Of a stretch of 64,000 nucleotides of DNA, positions 18,692-27,304 are shown in pieces. The translations under genes and the position numbers were made by a program. The stretch spans positions 1 through 64,000 of the forward strand of contig DATGWL010000222.1 in assembly GCA_035299505.1 (NCBI GenBank). The letters run 5' to 3'. The notes below the pieces were generated by a model. That model saw nothing but the letters and a program-made list of their open reading frames with translations. It was not told the origin of the DNA and did no database searches. The DNA is from M3007 sp035299505. GTDB taxonomy: Bacteria > Bacteroidota > Bacteroidia > Chitinophagales > Saprospiraceae. Every line of letters begins with the position of its first letter. The first letter of the stretch is position 1.

Positions 18692-18699
18692 CAAAACTA
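18692..18699 (-). promoter_or_regulatory. -7 box for the small lipoprotein gene
   Basis: CAAAACTA on the plus strand reads TAGTTTTG on the minus strand and matches TAnnTTTG. It lies 58 bp before the start at 18634. No convincing -33 element was found. Confidence 0.45.
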
Positions 18700-18857
18700 C
18701 AGCTTTCAAATAGTGTTCCATATTCGTGCAAATCTCTGCCGGAAATATTTCAGCAGAAATCAACACCTTTGTTCTGTGCGGATACAACCGGAAAGGTATT
18801 TACCCCCTCCTTACAGCTTACCTGGCCATGACCAAAACCACAAAAACAACTATTTCC

Positions 18858-20894
18858 ATGCGATTCCCCTCACCCTTGCCGTTGGTCCCAATCTTTGGAC
18901 TTTTGTTGATGCTCGGCTGCACTTACACGCTGAAAGTCAAGGATGGCCGCACAGCCTTTGACCGAAAACAGTTCTCTACAGCCATTCCATTACTGGAAAA
19001 GGAGTTTAACAAAGCCAAAACGCGCAAAGAAAAAGGCCAGTTGGCTTATATGCTGGGCGATGCACACCTCAAAACCGGCAACGATGAAAAAGCATTGCAA
19101 TGGTTTGAAAACGCAGGCAATTTCAATTACGGACCGGAAGCTTTGAAAGCACAGGCTTATACCTTAAAAAAGCTGGAAAAATACCCGGCAGCCAGAGAAG
19201 CGTTTAAAAACCTGGGTATTGAAATCGGATCACCCTACGAATACCGAAAAGAAATTACCGCCTGTACCGTAGCGGAAGGCTGGCTATCTGAACGCCCCAA
19301 TAATGGCTGGACTACAGATCCAGCACCCTTCAACAGCCAGCAAAACGACTTTGCCCCTGTTTGGTATTTTGATAACCGTCTGGTTTTTACCAGCGACCGC
19401 AATATGGGTACCGGCAAAGAAAACTACCTCTGGACCGGCAATAAATTCATGGATGTTTTCATTACCGAAATCAATAGCGCCAGCCCACAAACATTTGATA
19501 GTCAATGGAATACAGCCTCAAACGAAGGCACCCCCTGCTTCAATAAAGCAGCTACTGAAGCCTTTTTTGTACGCTCGGTAGGAGCATACAAGGGCGATGA
19601 TGCCTTTTGCAAAATTTACCAAACAGAAAAAGGCCGGGCAGATGCACTTTGGTCGGTGCCCGTACCATTGCCTTTCCAAAAAGAAAAAATCAACTACTTC
19701 CACCCAGTGCTGAGTCCGGACGGAAATACCCTGTATTACGCTTGCAATGATCCGGAAGGATGGGGCGGATACGATCTTTGGTCGGTGCAGAAAAACCCCA
19801 AATCTGAAACCGGCTGGGACGAACCCAAGGCGTTGCCCCGAAGTGTAAACACCCCGATGAATGAGTTATTTCCTGTTTTTGATCAGGATACCCTGTATTT
19901 CGCCTCCGATGGCCATACCGGGATGGGCGGGCTGGATATTTTCCGCACCTACAAATCCGACAAAAACGCCTGGTCGCCTCCACACAACCTGAAATCGCCC
20001 ATCAACAGCGGCGCCGATGATTTTGGATTCCTGGTAGATCCTAAATCAGTGACTGAGGGCAAAAAAGCCTCCAAACCCGGCGATCTGATCAAATCCGGGT
20101 ATTTCACCAGCAACAGAAAAGCCGAGGGCGCAAAAGGCGGCGACGATATTTACCGGTTTGAACAGCGTATTCCGCCACCCAAGCCACCCAAAGTGGATAC
20201 CGTGCCACCACAACCTCTGGCCTACAAGCTGATTCTGGAAGGATATGTTCTGGAAAAAATCTATGCAGACCCCAGCAACCCAAACAGCAAAATATTAGGC
20301 AGAAAACCGCTTTCCGGAGCAGTAGTGAAGACGGAAGGGGGCAAAAAACAGAGCTTTACAGTGAAGGAAGACGGCTTTTTCCGCATGGAACTGGCCGAAA
20401 ACACCGATTATGCCTTTAATGCCAGTCTGGCAGGCTACCTGTCTAACAACGCCAGGTTCAGTACCAAAGGCATTGCCAAAGACCCGGCCAACCCGGTGCA
20501 AACCTTTGAAATAGAAATTGTGCTCGACCAGATTTTCCGCAACAAGGAAATCGTGCTGGAAAACATCTACTACGACTACGACAAATGGGATATCCGCCCG
20601 GATGCCGAGCCAACGCTCAACCGATTGGCAGAAGTATTGAAACAAAATGCAGATATCCGCATTCAGCTGGGCAGCCATACCGACTGCCGGGGCAACGATG
20701 CCTACAACCAGACCTTATCGCAACGCCGCGCACAAAGTGCTGTGAACTATCTGATTTCCAAAGGCATAGATGCCACCAGACTTTCAGCCAAAGGGTATGG
20801 CGAGAGTCAACCGGCGGTTACTTGCGCCTGCTCATCCTGCACAGAGGCAGAGCATCAGACCAACCGGCGGACAACGTTTAAGGTGGTGGAGTAG
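18858..20894 (+). CDS. PorE-like lipoprotein: TPR, PD40 propeller, carboxypeptidase-regulatory and OmpA domains
   Basis: The ATG at 18858 gives a clean lipoprotein signal (MRFPSPLPLVPIFGLLLMLGC). An ATG at 18828 is possible, and the frame is open to 18726. The 678-residue product has helical TPR-like repeats (about 30-130). WD40/PD40 blades follow, with motifs such as HPVLSPDGNTLYYA and DTLYFASDGHTGMGG. Then comes a carboxypeptidase-regulatory-like Ig domain. The C-terminus is an OmpA peptidoglycan-binding domain (YYDYDKWDIRPDAEPTL, GSHTDCRGNDAYN, LSQRRAQSAVNYL). This order equals that of PorE of the type IX secretion system, which links the outer-membrane machinery to peptidoglycan. Related PD40/OmpA proteins occur widely, so the specific role is inferred. 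The end is Cys-rich (CACSSC) before the final strand. Confidence 0.85.
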   Translation: MRFPSPLPLVPIFGLLLMLGCTYTLKVKDGRTAFDRKQFSTAIPLLEKEFNKAKTRKEKGQLAYMLGDAHLKTGNDEKALQWFENAGNFNYGPEALKAQAYTLKKLEKYPAAREAFKNLGIEIGSPYEYRKEITACTVAEGWLSERPNNGWTTDPAPFNSQQNDFAPVWYFDNRLVFTSDRNMGTGKENYLWTGNKFMDVFITEINSASPQTFDSQWNTASNEGTPCFNKAATEAFFVRSVGAYKGDDAFCKIYQTEKGRADALWSVPVPLPFQKEKINYFHPVLSPDGNTLYYACNDPEGWGGYDLWSVQKNPKSETGWDEPKALPRSVNTPMNELFPVFDQDTLYFASDGHTGMGGLDIFRTYKSDKNAWSPPHNLKSPINSGADDFGFLVDPKSVTEGKKASKPGDLIKSGYFTSNRKAEGAKGGDDIYRFEQRIPPPKPPKVDTVPPQPLAYKLILEGYVLEKIYADPSNPNSKILGRKPLSGAVVKTEGGKKQSFTVKEDGFFRMELAENTDYAFNASLAGYLSNNARFSTKGIAKDPANPVQTFEIEIVLDQIFRNKEIVLENIYYDYDKWDIRPDAEPTLNRLAEVLKQNADIRIQLGSHTDCRGNDAYNQTLSQRRAQSAVNYLISKGIDATRLSAKGYGESQPAVTCACSSCTEAEHQTNRRTTFKVVE

Positions 20895-20922
20895 CCTTTA
20901 GCTTTTTTACTTTCAATAAGCG

Positions 20923-23583
20923 CTAAAACTTCAATTCATACCGAAAAGCCGGCAATACCGGCAACAGGGTAAACTGAATTGCTTTTCCCCGCACACTGCT
21001 GCCTGCATCTACATACAGGTAAAAAGGGTTGTCGCGGTTGTACATGTTATACACGCCAATTTGCATGCCGTGCCGAAAATGTTTGCCTTCCCAATGGGCA
21101 TTCAAAGCAGCATCCAGCCTATGGTAAGTGGGCAACCTGTAGCCATTCACCTCTGTGTAAAAATACACATCACGGGCTACATCACCTTCCACAGACTGGT
21201 GCAGAAATTTCACGCCAGCCAGTGTAATCGGATTGCCGGAAGCAACCGCCCAGATAAGATCAGCCTCCAGCCAGTGTACAATTTGCTGTCTGAGGGTTAT
21301 TTTTAAATCATGTCTGCGGTCAAAACGGAACGGAAAGGGACGTCCGGCGTTCAAATCCGGGAAAAAGCGTTCTGTTTGGGAAAGTGTATACGCAAGAGAA
21401 CCACGGAACCGCCCCTTGGTTTTTTCCAGATTAAACTCCAGCCCCCGGCTCGAACCGGAGCCTACGGCAATCCGGTCTTCCCAGCCACTGGCATCCACGG
21501 CGCCACCCGAGAGCAAAGCGTCGTTGGCAGCAATAAAAGTGAGCACTCTGGGCATTTTTTTGGTATAAGCCTCCAGTTGTACCGCCCATTTACCGCGCTT
21601 GAATCCAATACCCGCCGAGGTTTGCCACACAATTTCCGGAGGAACCCTGCGCGTACTGGGCACCCACAACTCAAAAGGCAAACTCACATTGAAGGTGCCA
21701 ATCTGGTGCAGGTTCTGAGCCATTCTATGCCAGCCAACCCATTGACTCCAGCCGGAAGGCGCATCCCGCCTGAGGCGTATCCGGGGCTGCAACAAGCGGT
21801 AATTCGTGTTTTTGGTTTGAAAAACAGAACCATTCAATCCTGATTCCAGCCTGAAATATTTACCAAAATCCCATTCCGCATCAATGTAACCTTCCGTTTC
21901 GTCGGCATCCAGACGCTCGTTGTTCAACAGGATATTGGCCAGTGAATCCACGTTTTCCTGCGTCTGACCCGGCTGCAGGAAGTTGGCCGATAAGGCTCCC
22001 GGCTGAAATCCATGCGAAGTAAAAGAAAAGCCCCACCTAAGGGTCAGATCTTCTGATGTGTAAAAGGTAAAATCCGTTTTGCCCGACCAATCGCGGATAA
22101 GGGTCTGGTACGACTGACCATAATCCGCCAAAACAAACTGCTTGCCGTTTGGATACAGGATATTAGATTTGAAAGCCAGGGTGCTTTGGTAAAAGAACCG
22201 GCTATAGCGCAGGGTAGTATTGGTAAACAGGTTTTCCCGCAGCAAATGGTTCCAGCGCAATGCAGCTATATTATTACCCCAATCTGTCTTGAGTTTAGAC
22301 TCATCCGTGATGTAACCATTCGGATCATCGTAGTTTTGGATGAAGGCATTTTGAAACAAATCGCCGCCCTGATACAAGGAAAAAAAGACCCGGTCGTGAT
22401 CGCCAATGGTATAATTCAGCTTCAGGTTGAGGTCAAAAAAACGGTATTTGATATCGTCGCCGGAAAACGTGAGCAAATTGCCCCGTTTGCTGAAAAAGTC
22501 TACCCAGGGATCAAAATACGTCATTCGCCCTCCCAGCAAAAAGGAGCCCTTATCTTTTTTCAAAGGCCCTTCCGTGAGCGCGGATGCCGCAAAAAGCCCG
22601 GTCGACACCTCACTTCTGAACCTTTGGGAATCGCCGTCGCGTGTGCGCACATCGAGTACTGAAGAGGCCCGGCCGCTGTACCTGGCAGGAAAATCTCCTT
22701 TCCACAACCGCACACTGCTCACCGTGGAAGGATTGTAAATGGAAAACAAACCCAGTGCATGGCTCGGACTGTAAACGGGCACATCATCCAGAAGGAACAA
22801 ATTTTGGTCGGCGTTGCCGCCCCGCACGTGCAAGCCACCCAGGCCGTCAGCGCCGGTTTGAATGCCGGATTGCAGCGCTGTTTGCCGCAGCAAATCGGCT
22901 TCCCCGCCAGGCATGGGTAAGGCACGCAAGCCCTTGAGGTCCAGGTAAACCGGGCTGCCGCTCTTGCTTTCCCGGGTTTCCTGTTCGGCATTGGCGCTCA
23001 CCAATACTTCCTGCAACAGTGAGGACGATTTCAGTCGGACGCGGATAATCTTGTCTATCAGTACCTCCACGGGCAATTGCTGCGACTGATAGCCCACATA
23101 AGATATCTGAAGCATGTGCGCGCCTTCTTCCAGTTTCAAACTAAAAAAACCAAATTCATTGGTAATTGCCCTCGCGCCCTGTTCCGGGTTTTCCTGCAAC
23201 ACTCGCACCCCGGCCCCAATGAGTCGCTCTCCGGTTTCGGCATCCTGCACGTAACCACTCAAGGTGTGTTTGACCAACTTGCGGTACACCACGATCTGAT
23301 CGTCGAGCAACCGGTAATTCACCCGGCCGCAGGGAATAATTGACTGCAGAATTTGCTCCAGAGGTTCCTGTTTGAACTCCAGTTGAAGGGCAGGGCAATC
23401 CTCAAAAAACCGGTTGCTGAATACAATGTTTATACCGCTTTGTTTACTCAAAGCTACCAGAGCATCGGCGGGTTTACAATCACGACAAACAAAATCCACC
23501 GGGTTGGACAGCAGCGTTTGTGCCTCCATTATCCGAATCAGGCCTGTAAACAGCCAAATTAAGGCAGATTTGTTCGGTGTCAT
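20923..23583 (-). CDS. TonB-dependent receptor with N-terminal STN and carboxypeptidase-regulatory domains
   Basis: This 886-residue outer-membrane receptor starts with a signal peptide (about 1-22). An STN-type secretin/TonB domain follows (about 27-100; ALVALSKQSGINIVFSNRF). Next is a carboxypeptidase-regulatory-like domain (about 108-195; LSGYVQDAETGERLIGAGV), then the plug (LHVRGGNADQNLFLLDDVPV) and the 22-strand barrel. STN domains usually mediate signalling to an anti-sigma factor, but no FecI/FecR pair is visible nearby. The barrel ends in Phe, as expected. Substrates are not evident, and no SusD partner is present, so simple glycan uptake is less likely. It is convergent with the OmpA gene, 28 bp apart. 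Confidence 0.92.
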   Translation of the reverse strand: MTPNKSALIWLFTGLIRIMEAQTLLSNPVDFVCRDCKPADALVALSKQSGINIVFSNRFFEDCPALQLEFKQEPLEQILQSIIPCGRVNYRLLDDQIVVYRKLVKHTLSGYVQDAETGERLIGAGVRVLQENPEQGARAITNEFGFFSLKLEEGAHMLQISYVGYQSQQLPVEVLIDKIIRVRLKSSSLLQEVLVSANAEQETRESKSGSPVYLDLKGLRALPMPGGEADLLRQTALQSGIQTGADGLGGLHVRGGNADQNLFLLDDVPVYSPSHALGLFSIYNPSTVSSVRLWKGDFPARYSGRASSVLDVRTRDGDSQRFRSEVSTGLFAASALTEGPLKKDKGSFLLGGRMTYFDPWVDFFSKRGNLLTFSGDDIKYRFFDLNLKLNYTIGDHDRVFFSLYQGGDLFQNAFIQNYDDPNGYITDESKLKTDWGNNIAALRWNHLLRENLFTNTTLRYSRFFYQSTLAFKSNILYPNGKQFVLADYGQSYQTLIRDWSGKTDFTFYTSEDLTLRWGFSFTSHGFQPGALSANFLQPGQTQENVDSLANILLNNERLDADETEGYIDAEWDFGKYFRLESGLNGSVFQTKNTNYRLLQPRIRLRRDAPSGWSQWVGWHRMAQNLHQIGTFNVSLPFELWVPSTRRVPPEIVWQTSAGIGFKRGKWAVQLEAYTKKMPRVLTFIAANDALLSGGAVDASGWEDRIAVGSGSSRGLEFNLEKTKGRFRGSLAYTLSQTERFFPDLNAGRPFPFRFDRRHDLKITLRQQIVHWLEADLIWAVASGNPITLAGVKFLHQSVEGDVARDVYFYTEVNGYRLPTYHRLDAALNAHWEGKHFRHGMQIGVYNMYNRDNPFYLYVDAGSSVRGKAIQFTLLPVLPAFRYELKF

Positions 23584-23674
23584 GAATCAGGTGGTAAGGT
23601 CGGTGTAATTTACTTCCTTTGAAAAAGTAATCGACCGATTTAACAGAAGCTTGTGTGCATACCGCAAGGTTCGG

Positions 23675-23706
23675 TTGCTTGCTTACTTTGATTAACCCTA
23701 CTTTTG
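23675..23706 (+). promoter_or_regulatory. Promoter of coaE: TTG -33 and TACTTTTG -7
   Basis: TACTTTTG (23699-23706) fits TAnnTTTG, and TTG (23675-23677) lies 21 bp upstream. The predicted transcript start falls near 23712, downstream of the first in-frame TTG (23704). Confidence 0.6.
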
Positions 23707-23733
23707 TCGCCTGTTTTCAAACCATTCCCTGCA

Positions 23734-24372
23734 TTGGCCACATCCGATTCCATCAGTTCTGCAGCCCGGGTAGGCATCACCGGAGGCATTGGCAGCGGCA
23801 AAACCACCGTATGCCAGATTTTCCAGGAAGCCCTGGGCATTCCCGTTTTTTACGCCGATACCGAAGCCAAAAGGCTCATTGTGGAAGACCCAGACCTCAG
23901 GAAAGGCATAACGGAGCTTTTGGGCGCCGGGGCTTACACCGGGGAGGGGCAGTACAACCGGGCTTATGTAGCGTCTATTGTATTTTCCCAGCCGGAAAAG
24001 CTGGCGGCACTGAACGCTCTGGTACATCCTGCGGTGGAAAAAGCCAGTCTGGCCTGGCATCAGGAACAAAGCCAAAAAGGCGCCGTTTACACCCTCAAGG
24101 AAGCTGCCCTGATGGTAGAAAGCGGAAGCCACCTGCACCTGGATTTTCTTATTGTAGTAAGCGCCCCGGAGCCTCTGCGCATTCAAAGGGTGGTGCAACG
24201 CGATGGACTAAGCGCAGAGCAGGTTCAGGCGCGTATACGCGGGCAACTGCCTGAAGCCGACAAACTGGCACTCGCCGATTTTGTGGTGTATAACGACGGC
24301 CAGCACCTGCTTTTGCCCCAGATTTGGCAAATTCATCAGCAAATTCTGACCAGCCTCAAATCACAAAGTTGA
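23734..24372 (+). CDS. coaE: Dephospho-CoA kinase
   Basis: The enzyme phosphorylates the 3'-hydroxyl of dephospho-CoA with ATP, the final step of coenzyme A synthesis. The P-loop GGIGSGKTT lies near the N-terminus, followed by YADTEAKRL with the substrate-contacting Asp and a lid segment RVVQRDGLS. There is no in-frame ATG before the P-loop. Possible TTG starts are at 23704 and 23734. The first lies inside the predicted -7 box and would precede the transcript start, so 23734 is preferred, giving 212 residues, which is normal. The 3' end overlaps the convergent cysE gene by 17 bp. Confidence 0.92.
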   Translation: MATSDSISSAARVGITGGIGSGKTTVCQIFQEALGIPVFYADTEAKRLIVEDPDLRKGITELLGAGAYTGEGQYNRAYVASIVFSQPEKLAALNALVHPAVEKASLAWHQEQSQKGAVYTLKEAALMVESGSHLHLDFLIVVSAPEPLRIQRVVQRDGLSAEQVQARIRGQLPEADKLALADFVVYNDGQHLLLPQIWQIHQQILTSLKSQS

Positions 24373-25186
24373 CCGGCTCGTCGAACGGCCGGGTGCGCAC
24401 CTTAACCTGACTTTGGTGCAATACCACGGAATACGGCGGTACGCTCTCTGTCAGCCAGGAGTTGCCGCCTATAACTGAATCGTGCCCAATGACCGTTTTA
24501 CCACCCAAAATGGTACAATTGGCATACAGCACACAATTATCTTCAATAGTTGGATGGCGTTTTACATTGGCCAGCGACTTATCTACCTGCAAAGCGCCGA
24601 GTGTGACGCCCTGGTAAATCTTCACGTTATTGCCTATGGTGGCGGTGGCGCCAATGACCACCCCTGTGCCGTGGTCAATGAAAAAAGACCGGCCAATGGT
24701 GGCGCCCGGATGAATATCTATGCCGGTTTTACCGTGTACATGTTCTGCAAAAAAACGCGGAAGCATGGGCGTTCCCAGCCGGTACAACAAATTGGAAATA
24801 CGGTAATTGGCAATGGCGTAAAAGCCCGGGTAAGTAGCAATCACCTCTTCGATGCAGGTGGCCGCCGGATCGAAAGCATAAAACGCCTGGGCATCTTCCA
24901 AAAGCATATCGTAAACAGCAGGCAATTCGTCAAAAAAGCCATTGGCAATAGTGCCCACCGATTCTCCCCCATCCTTGGTGAGCGGGTACAGGAGCTTCAT
25001 TAAGTCGTGTCGCAACAAAGCATATTGCACCCTTGCCGGCTTGGGGTCTTCACTCAGCATGGGAAAGAGGAAGTAAAACAAAGCATCGGCGAGCCGTTGG
25101 GCTTCTGCCTTGGGCGGGATTTGAACATTTTGTGTAATAGACTGATGTTCAAGTGTTTGAAAGAAATTTTCGAGATGCAATTTCAT
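24356..25186 (-). CDS. cysE: Serine O-acetyltransferase (EpsC/CysE type)
   Basis: It transfers acetyl from acetyl-CoA to L-serine, making O-acetylserine for cysteine synthesis in the cytoplasm. This 276-residue protein has an N-terminal helical domain (to about 140) and a left-handed beta-helix. The beta-helix carries the family hallmarks TGIDIHPGATIG, FFIDHGTGVVIGATATIG, YQGVTLGA and KRHPTIEDNCVLYANCTILGG split across turns. The catalytic His in DHGTG is intact. The N-terminal extension resembles the longer variants of Bacteroidota. Its stop codon lies inside the end of coaE (17-bp convergent overlap). A long stem-loop lies 49 bp upstream of the start, in the leader region. Confidence 0.95.
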   Translation of the reverse strand: MKLHLENFFQTLEHQSITQNVQIPPKAEAQRLADALFYFLFPMLSEDPKPARVQYALLRHDLMKLLYPLTKDGGESVGTIANGFFDELPAVYDMLLEDAQAFYAFDPAATCIEEVIATYPGFYAIANYRISNLLYRLGTPMLPRFFAEHVHGKTGIDIHPGATIGRSFFIDHGTGVVIGATATIGNNVKIYQGVTLGALQVDKSLANVKRHPTIEDNCVLYANCTILGGKTVIGHDSVIGGNSWLTESVPPYSVVLHQSQVKVRTRPFDEPVNFVI

Positions 25187-25526
25187 GTGAATGGGTATTT
25201 ATGCTGACAGCTAATCAGTTCTGTAATCTGATATGCAAACAAAGCCCCCTTTCCCGTGTCCGGAAAAGGGGGCTTTGTTGCGGTGTAAAGCTTGGAATTT
25301 GCTTAAATGCCAACCAACGCCTGTCCCTTTTCCGGAAAGGATGGATAACAACAGCAACAACAGGTGGCCAAAAAGTTCATTCGCATCAGGTATAGAACCA
25401 ATTATCAGGCCAAAGAAAAGGTTTTTATTAAAATCGGCAGACATATTTTCGAGTCTTTCGACCTTTGCCCCTCAACCAGGGCATAGCCAAATTGGTTTAC
25501 CCATTATTTTACACAACACACACAGC
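25187..25526. other. Divergent intergenic region of cysE and kdsA with a GC-rich stem-loop (25235-25281)
   Basis: This 340-bp gap separates the divergent cysE and kdsA starts. Near the cysE side is a long hairpin. The left arm CAAAGCCCCCTTTCC (about 25240-25254) pairs with GGAAAAGGGGGCTTTG (25262-25277), with one bulged A, and the flanks GCAA/TTGC extend it. No T-run follows on either strand, so it does not look like a plain terminator. A related half-site (CTTTTCCGGAAAGG) recurs at 25328-25341. The rest of the gap shows no gene. Confidence 0.6.
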
Positions 25527-26336
25527 ATGCTGCAACTGCCAAGATTGAAACATACAGACTCCGGCAATTTTTTCCTCATTGCGGGTCCCTGCGCCATCGA
25601 AGGCGAACAAATGGCCATGGATATTGCCGGCCAGGTTTCCGAAATCTGCGACCGACTGAAAATTCCGTACATATTTAAAGGTTCATATCGAAAAGCCAAT
25701 CGTAGTAAAAAGGATTCGTTTACCGGCATTGGCGATGAAAAAGCCCTGGCTATTCTGAAAAAAATCGGGGAGCATTACCAGGTGCCCACTACTACTGACA
25801 TTCACACGGAGCCTGAAGCAGCCCTGGCCGCGGCTTCCGTGGATATTTTGCAAATACCGGCTTTCCTTTGCCGGCAAACCAGTTTGCTGGTGGCTGCTGC
25901 TCAAACCGGCAAGGTGGTAAACATCAAAAAAGGACAATTTGTGAGTCCGGAATCCATCCGGTTTGCCGCCGAAAAAGTGCAGGAAGAAGGCAATCCGAAC
26001 GTCATTTTGACGGAACGGGGTACCACCTTTGGCTACCAGGATTTGATTGTAGATTTCAGGGGAATTCCTACCATGCGCTCCTTTGGGGTGCCTGTAGTGC
26101 TTGATTGCACCCATTCCCTGCAACAACCCAACCAAAGCAGCGGCGTTACCGGCGGCCGGCCAGCCCTGATTGAAACCATTGCGCGTGCGGGCATTGCCAC
26201 CGGCGCTGATGGTTTGTTCATTGAGACACACCCTCGTCCATCAGAAGCCAAATCAGATGGCGCCAACATGCTTCCACTCAGTGAGTTGGAGCGCATTTTG
26301 GAAAAGCTGGTCCGGATTCGGCAGGCCATTCAATAA
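25527..26336 (+). CDS. kdsA: 3-deoxy-8-phosphooctulonate synthase
   Basis: It condenses arabinose 5-phosphate with phosphoenolpyruvate to give KDO 8-phosphate for lipopolysaccharide core synthesis. The start at the ATG at 25527 gives 269 residues, a normal length. The open frame reaches 25233, but that part has no family likeness and runs through the stem-loop. Signature segments are intact: LIAGPCAIEG, FKGSYRKANRSKKDSF, TDIHTEPEA, LQIPAFLCRQT, NIKKGQF, LTERGTTFGYQDLIVD, DCTHSLQQPN and ETHPRPSEAKSDGANM. The CAIEG and ETHPxPxxAxSDG segments are typical of the family. The MscS gene follows 39 bp later on the same strand. Confidence 0.97.
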   Translation: MLQLPRLKHTDSGNFFLIAGPCAIEGEQMAMDIAGQVSEICDRLKIPYIFKGSYRKANRSKKDSFTGIGDEKALAILKKIGEHYQVPTTTDIHTEPEAALAAASVDILQIPAFLCRQTSLLVAAAQTGKVVNIKKGQFVSPESIRFAAEKVQEEGNPNVILTERGTTFGYQDLIVDFRGIPTMRSFGVPVVLDCTHSLQQPNQSSGVTGGRPALIETIARAGIATGADGLFIETHPRPSEAKSDGANMLPLSELERILEKLVRIRQAIQ

Positions 26337-26375
26337 CCCCTCACCTTCTACTGCCAAAAACAATCTTACTCCTTC

Positions 26376-27179
26376 ATGGACACACAGGTTATCCTTGATA
26401 AATCCATTGCCCTGGCCTGGGAATACGGCCCCAAAACCTTAGCTGCATTAACCATTTTGTTTGGCGGGCTTTGGATTATACGCCGTTTGAGCAATGGTTT
26501 TGAGCATTTTCTGAAAGCGCGGAAAGTGGACGAAGGGTTGCGCCCTTTCTTTACCTCCCTGGTGGATACGGGCATGAAAATAGCCCTGATCCTGATGGTT
26601 GCCAGCATGGTGGGCATCGCTACCACTTCTTTCATTGCTATATTTTCGGCTATTGCTTTCTCTGTAGGATTAGCGTTGCAAGGCAGTTTAGGCAATTTTG
26701 CCAGTGGCGTATTGATTCTGCTGTTCCGGCCATTCAAGGTGGGCGATTATTTAACAGTGGCTGATAAAACCGGCAAAGTGGTGGAAATACAGATTTTCAG
26801 CACGATTTTGAGGACCCCAACAGGCAAAAAAATCATCATTCCAAACGGAAAAATGACGGAAGGCCCCATTGAAAACATTGCCGACAGCAGCGAGGTACAG
26901 GTAGAACTCACCATGTTGCTGCAACCCGGTGTGCCAATCTTGAAAGTGCAACAAGCTGCCCAGGAAGCTGCGGGCAAATGTCCACACGCTTTACCGGATA
27001 AGCCTGTAGAAGTTAAAGTAGCCGGCCTGACCCGGGATGATATGAAAACCCAGGTGGCCGTTTGGACCCTGGGGCAGCACTACGAAGATACCGTGCCACA
27101 TTTTTATGAGGCATTGCGTACCACTTTCCAGGAAGCCGGCATTGAACTGGCTAAGGAAAGGCGTAAAGAGACGGTGTAA
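26376..27179 (+). CDS. Small-conductance mechanosensitive channel (MscS family)
   Basis: This inner-membrane channel releases solutes on hypoosmotic shock. The 267-residue protein has an N-terminal segment followed by three hydrophobic helices (about 20-40, 65-90 and 93-115). The third is the pore-lining helix with the Gly/Ala-rich pattern FSVGLALQGSLGNFASGVL. The beta domain follows (FKVGDYLTVADKTGKVVEI), with the conserved IIIPNGKM loop and an alpha-beta C-terminal domain. The length matches minimal MscS. It lies 39 bp behind kdsA and may share its transcript, although the link is not functional in an obvious way. Confidence 0.94.
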   Translation: MDTQVILDKSIALAWEYGPKTLAALTILFGGLWIIRRLSNGFEHFLKARKVDEGLRPFFTSLVDTGMKIALILMVASMVGIATTSFIAIFSAIAFSVGLALQGSLGNFASGVLILLFRPFKVGDYLTVADKTGKVVEIQIFSTILRTPTGKKIIIPNGKMTEGPIENIADSSEVQVELTMLLQPGVPILKVQQAAQEAAGKCPHALPDKPVEVKVAGLTRDDMKTQVAVWTLGQHYEDTVPHFYEALRTTFQEAGIELAKERRKETV

Positions 27180-27235
27180 TCTGGTCGAAATGTTAACCTT
27201 TTTTTATAGCGCCGGCAGTATTCGGGCAATGCCTG

Positions 27236-27243
27236 TACTTTCG
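27236..27243 (+). promoter_or_regulatory. Near-consensus -7 box (TACTTTCG) for the second PD40/OmpA gene
   Basis: TACTTTCG differs from TAnnTTTG at one position and lies 61 bp before the ATG at 27305. Confidence 0.35.
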
Positions 27244-27304
27244 TGACGTTTGTATATACCCAGAACATTCACCGCCCATTCAACTCAATTTTTTTGTGCA
27301 AGCC

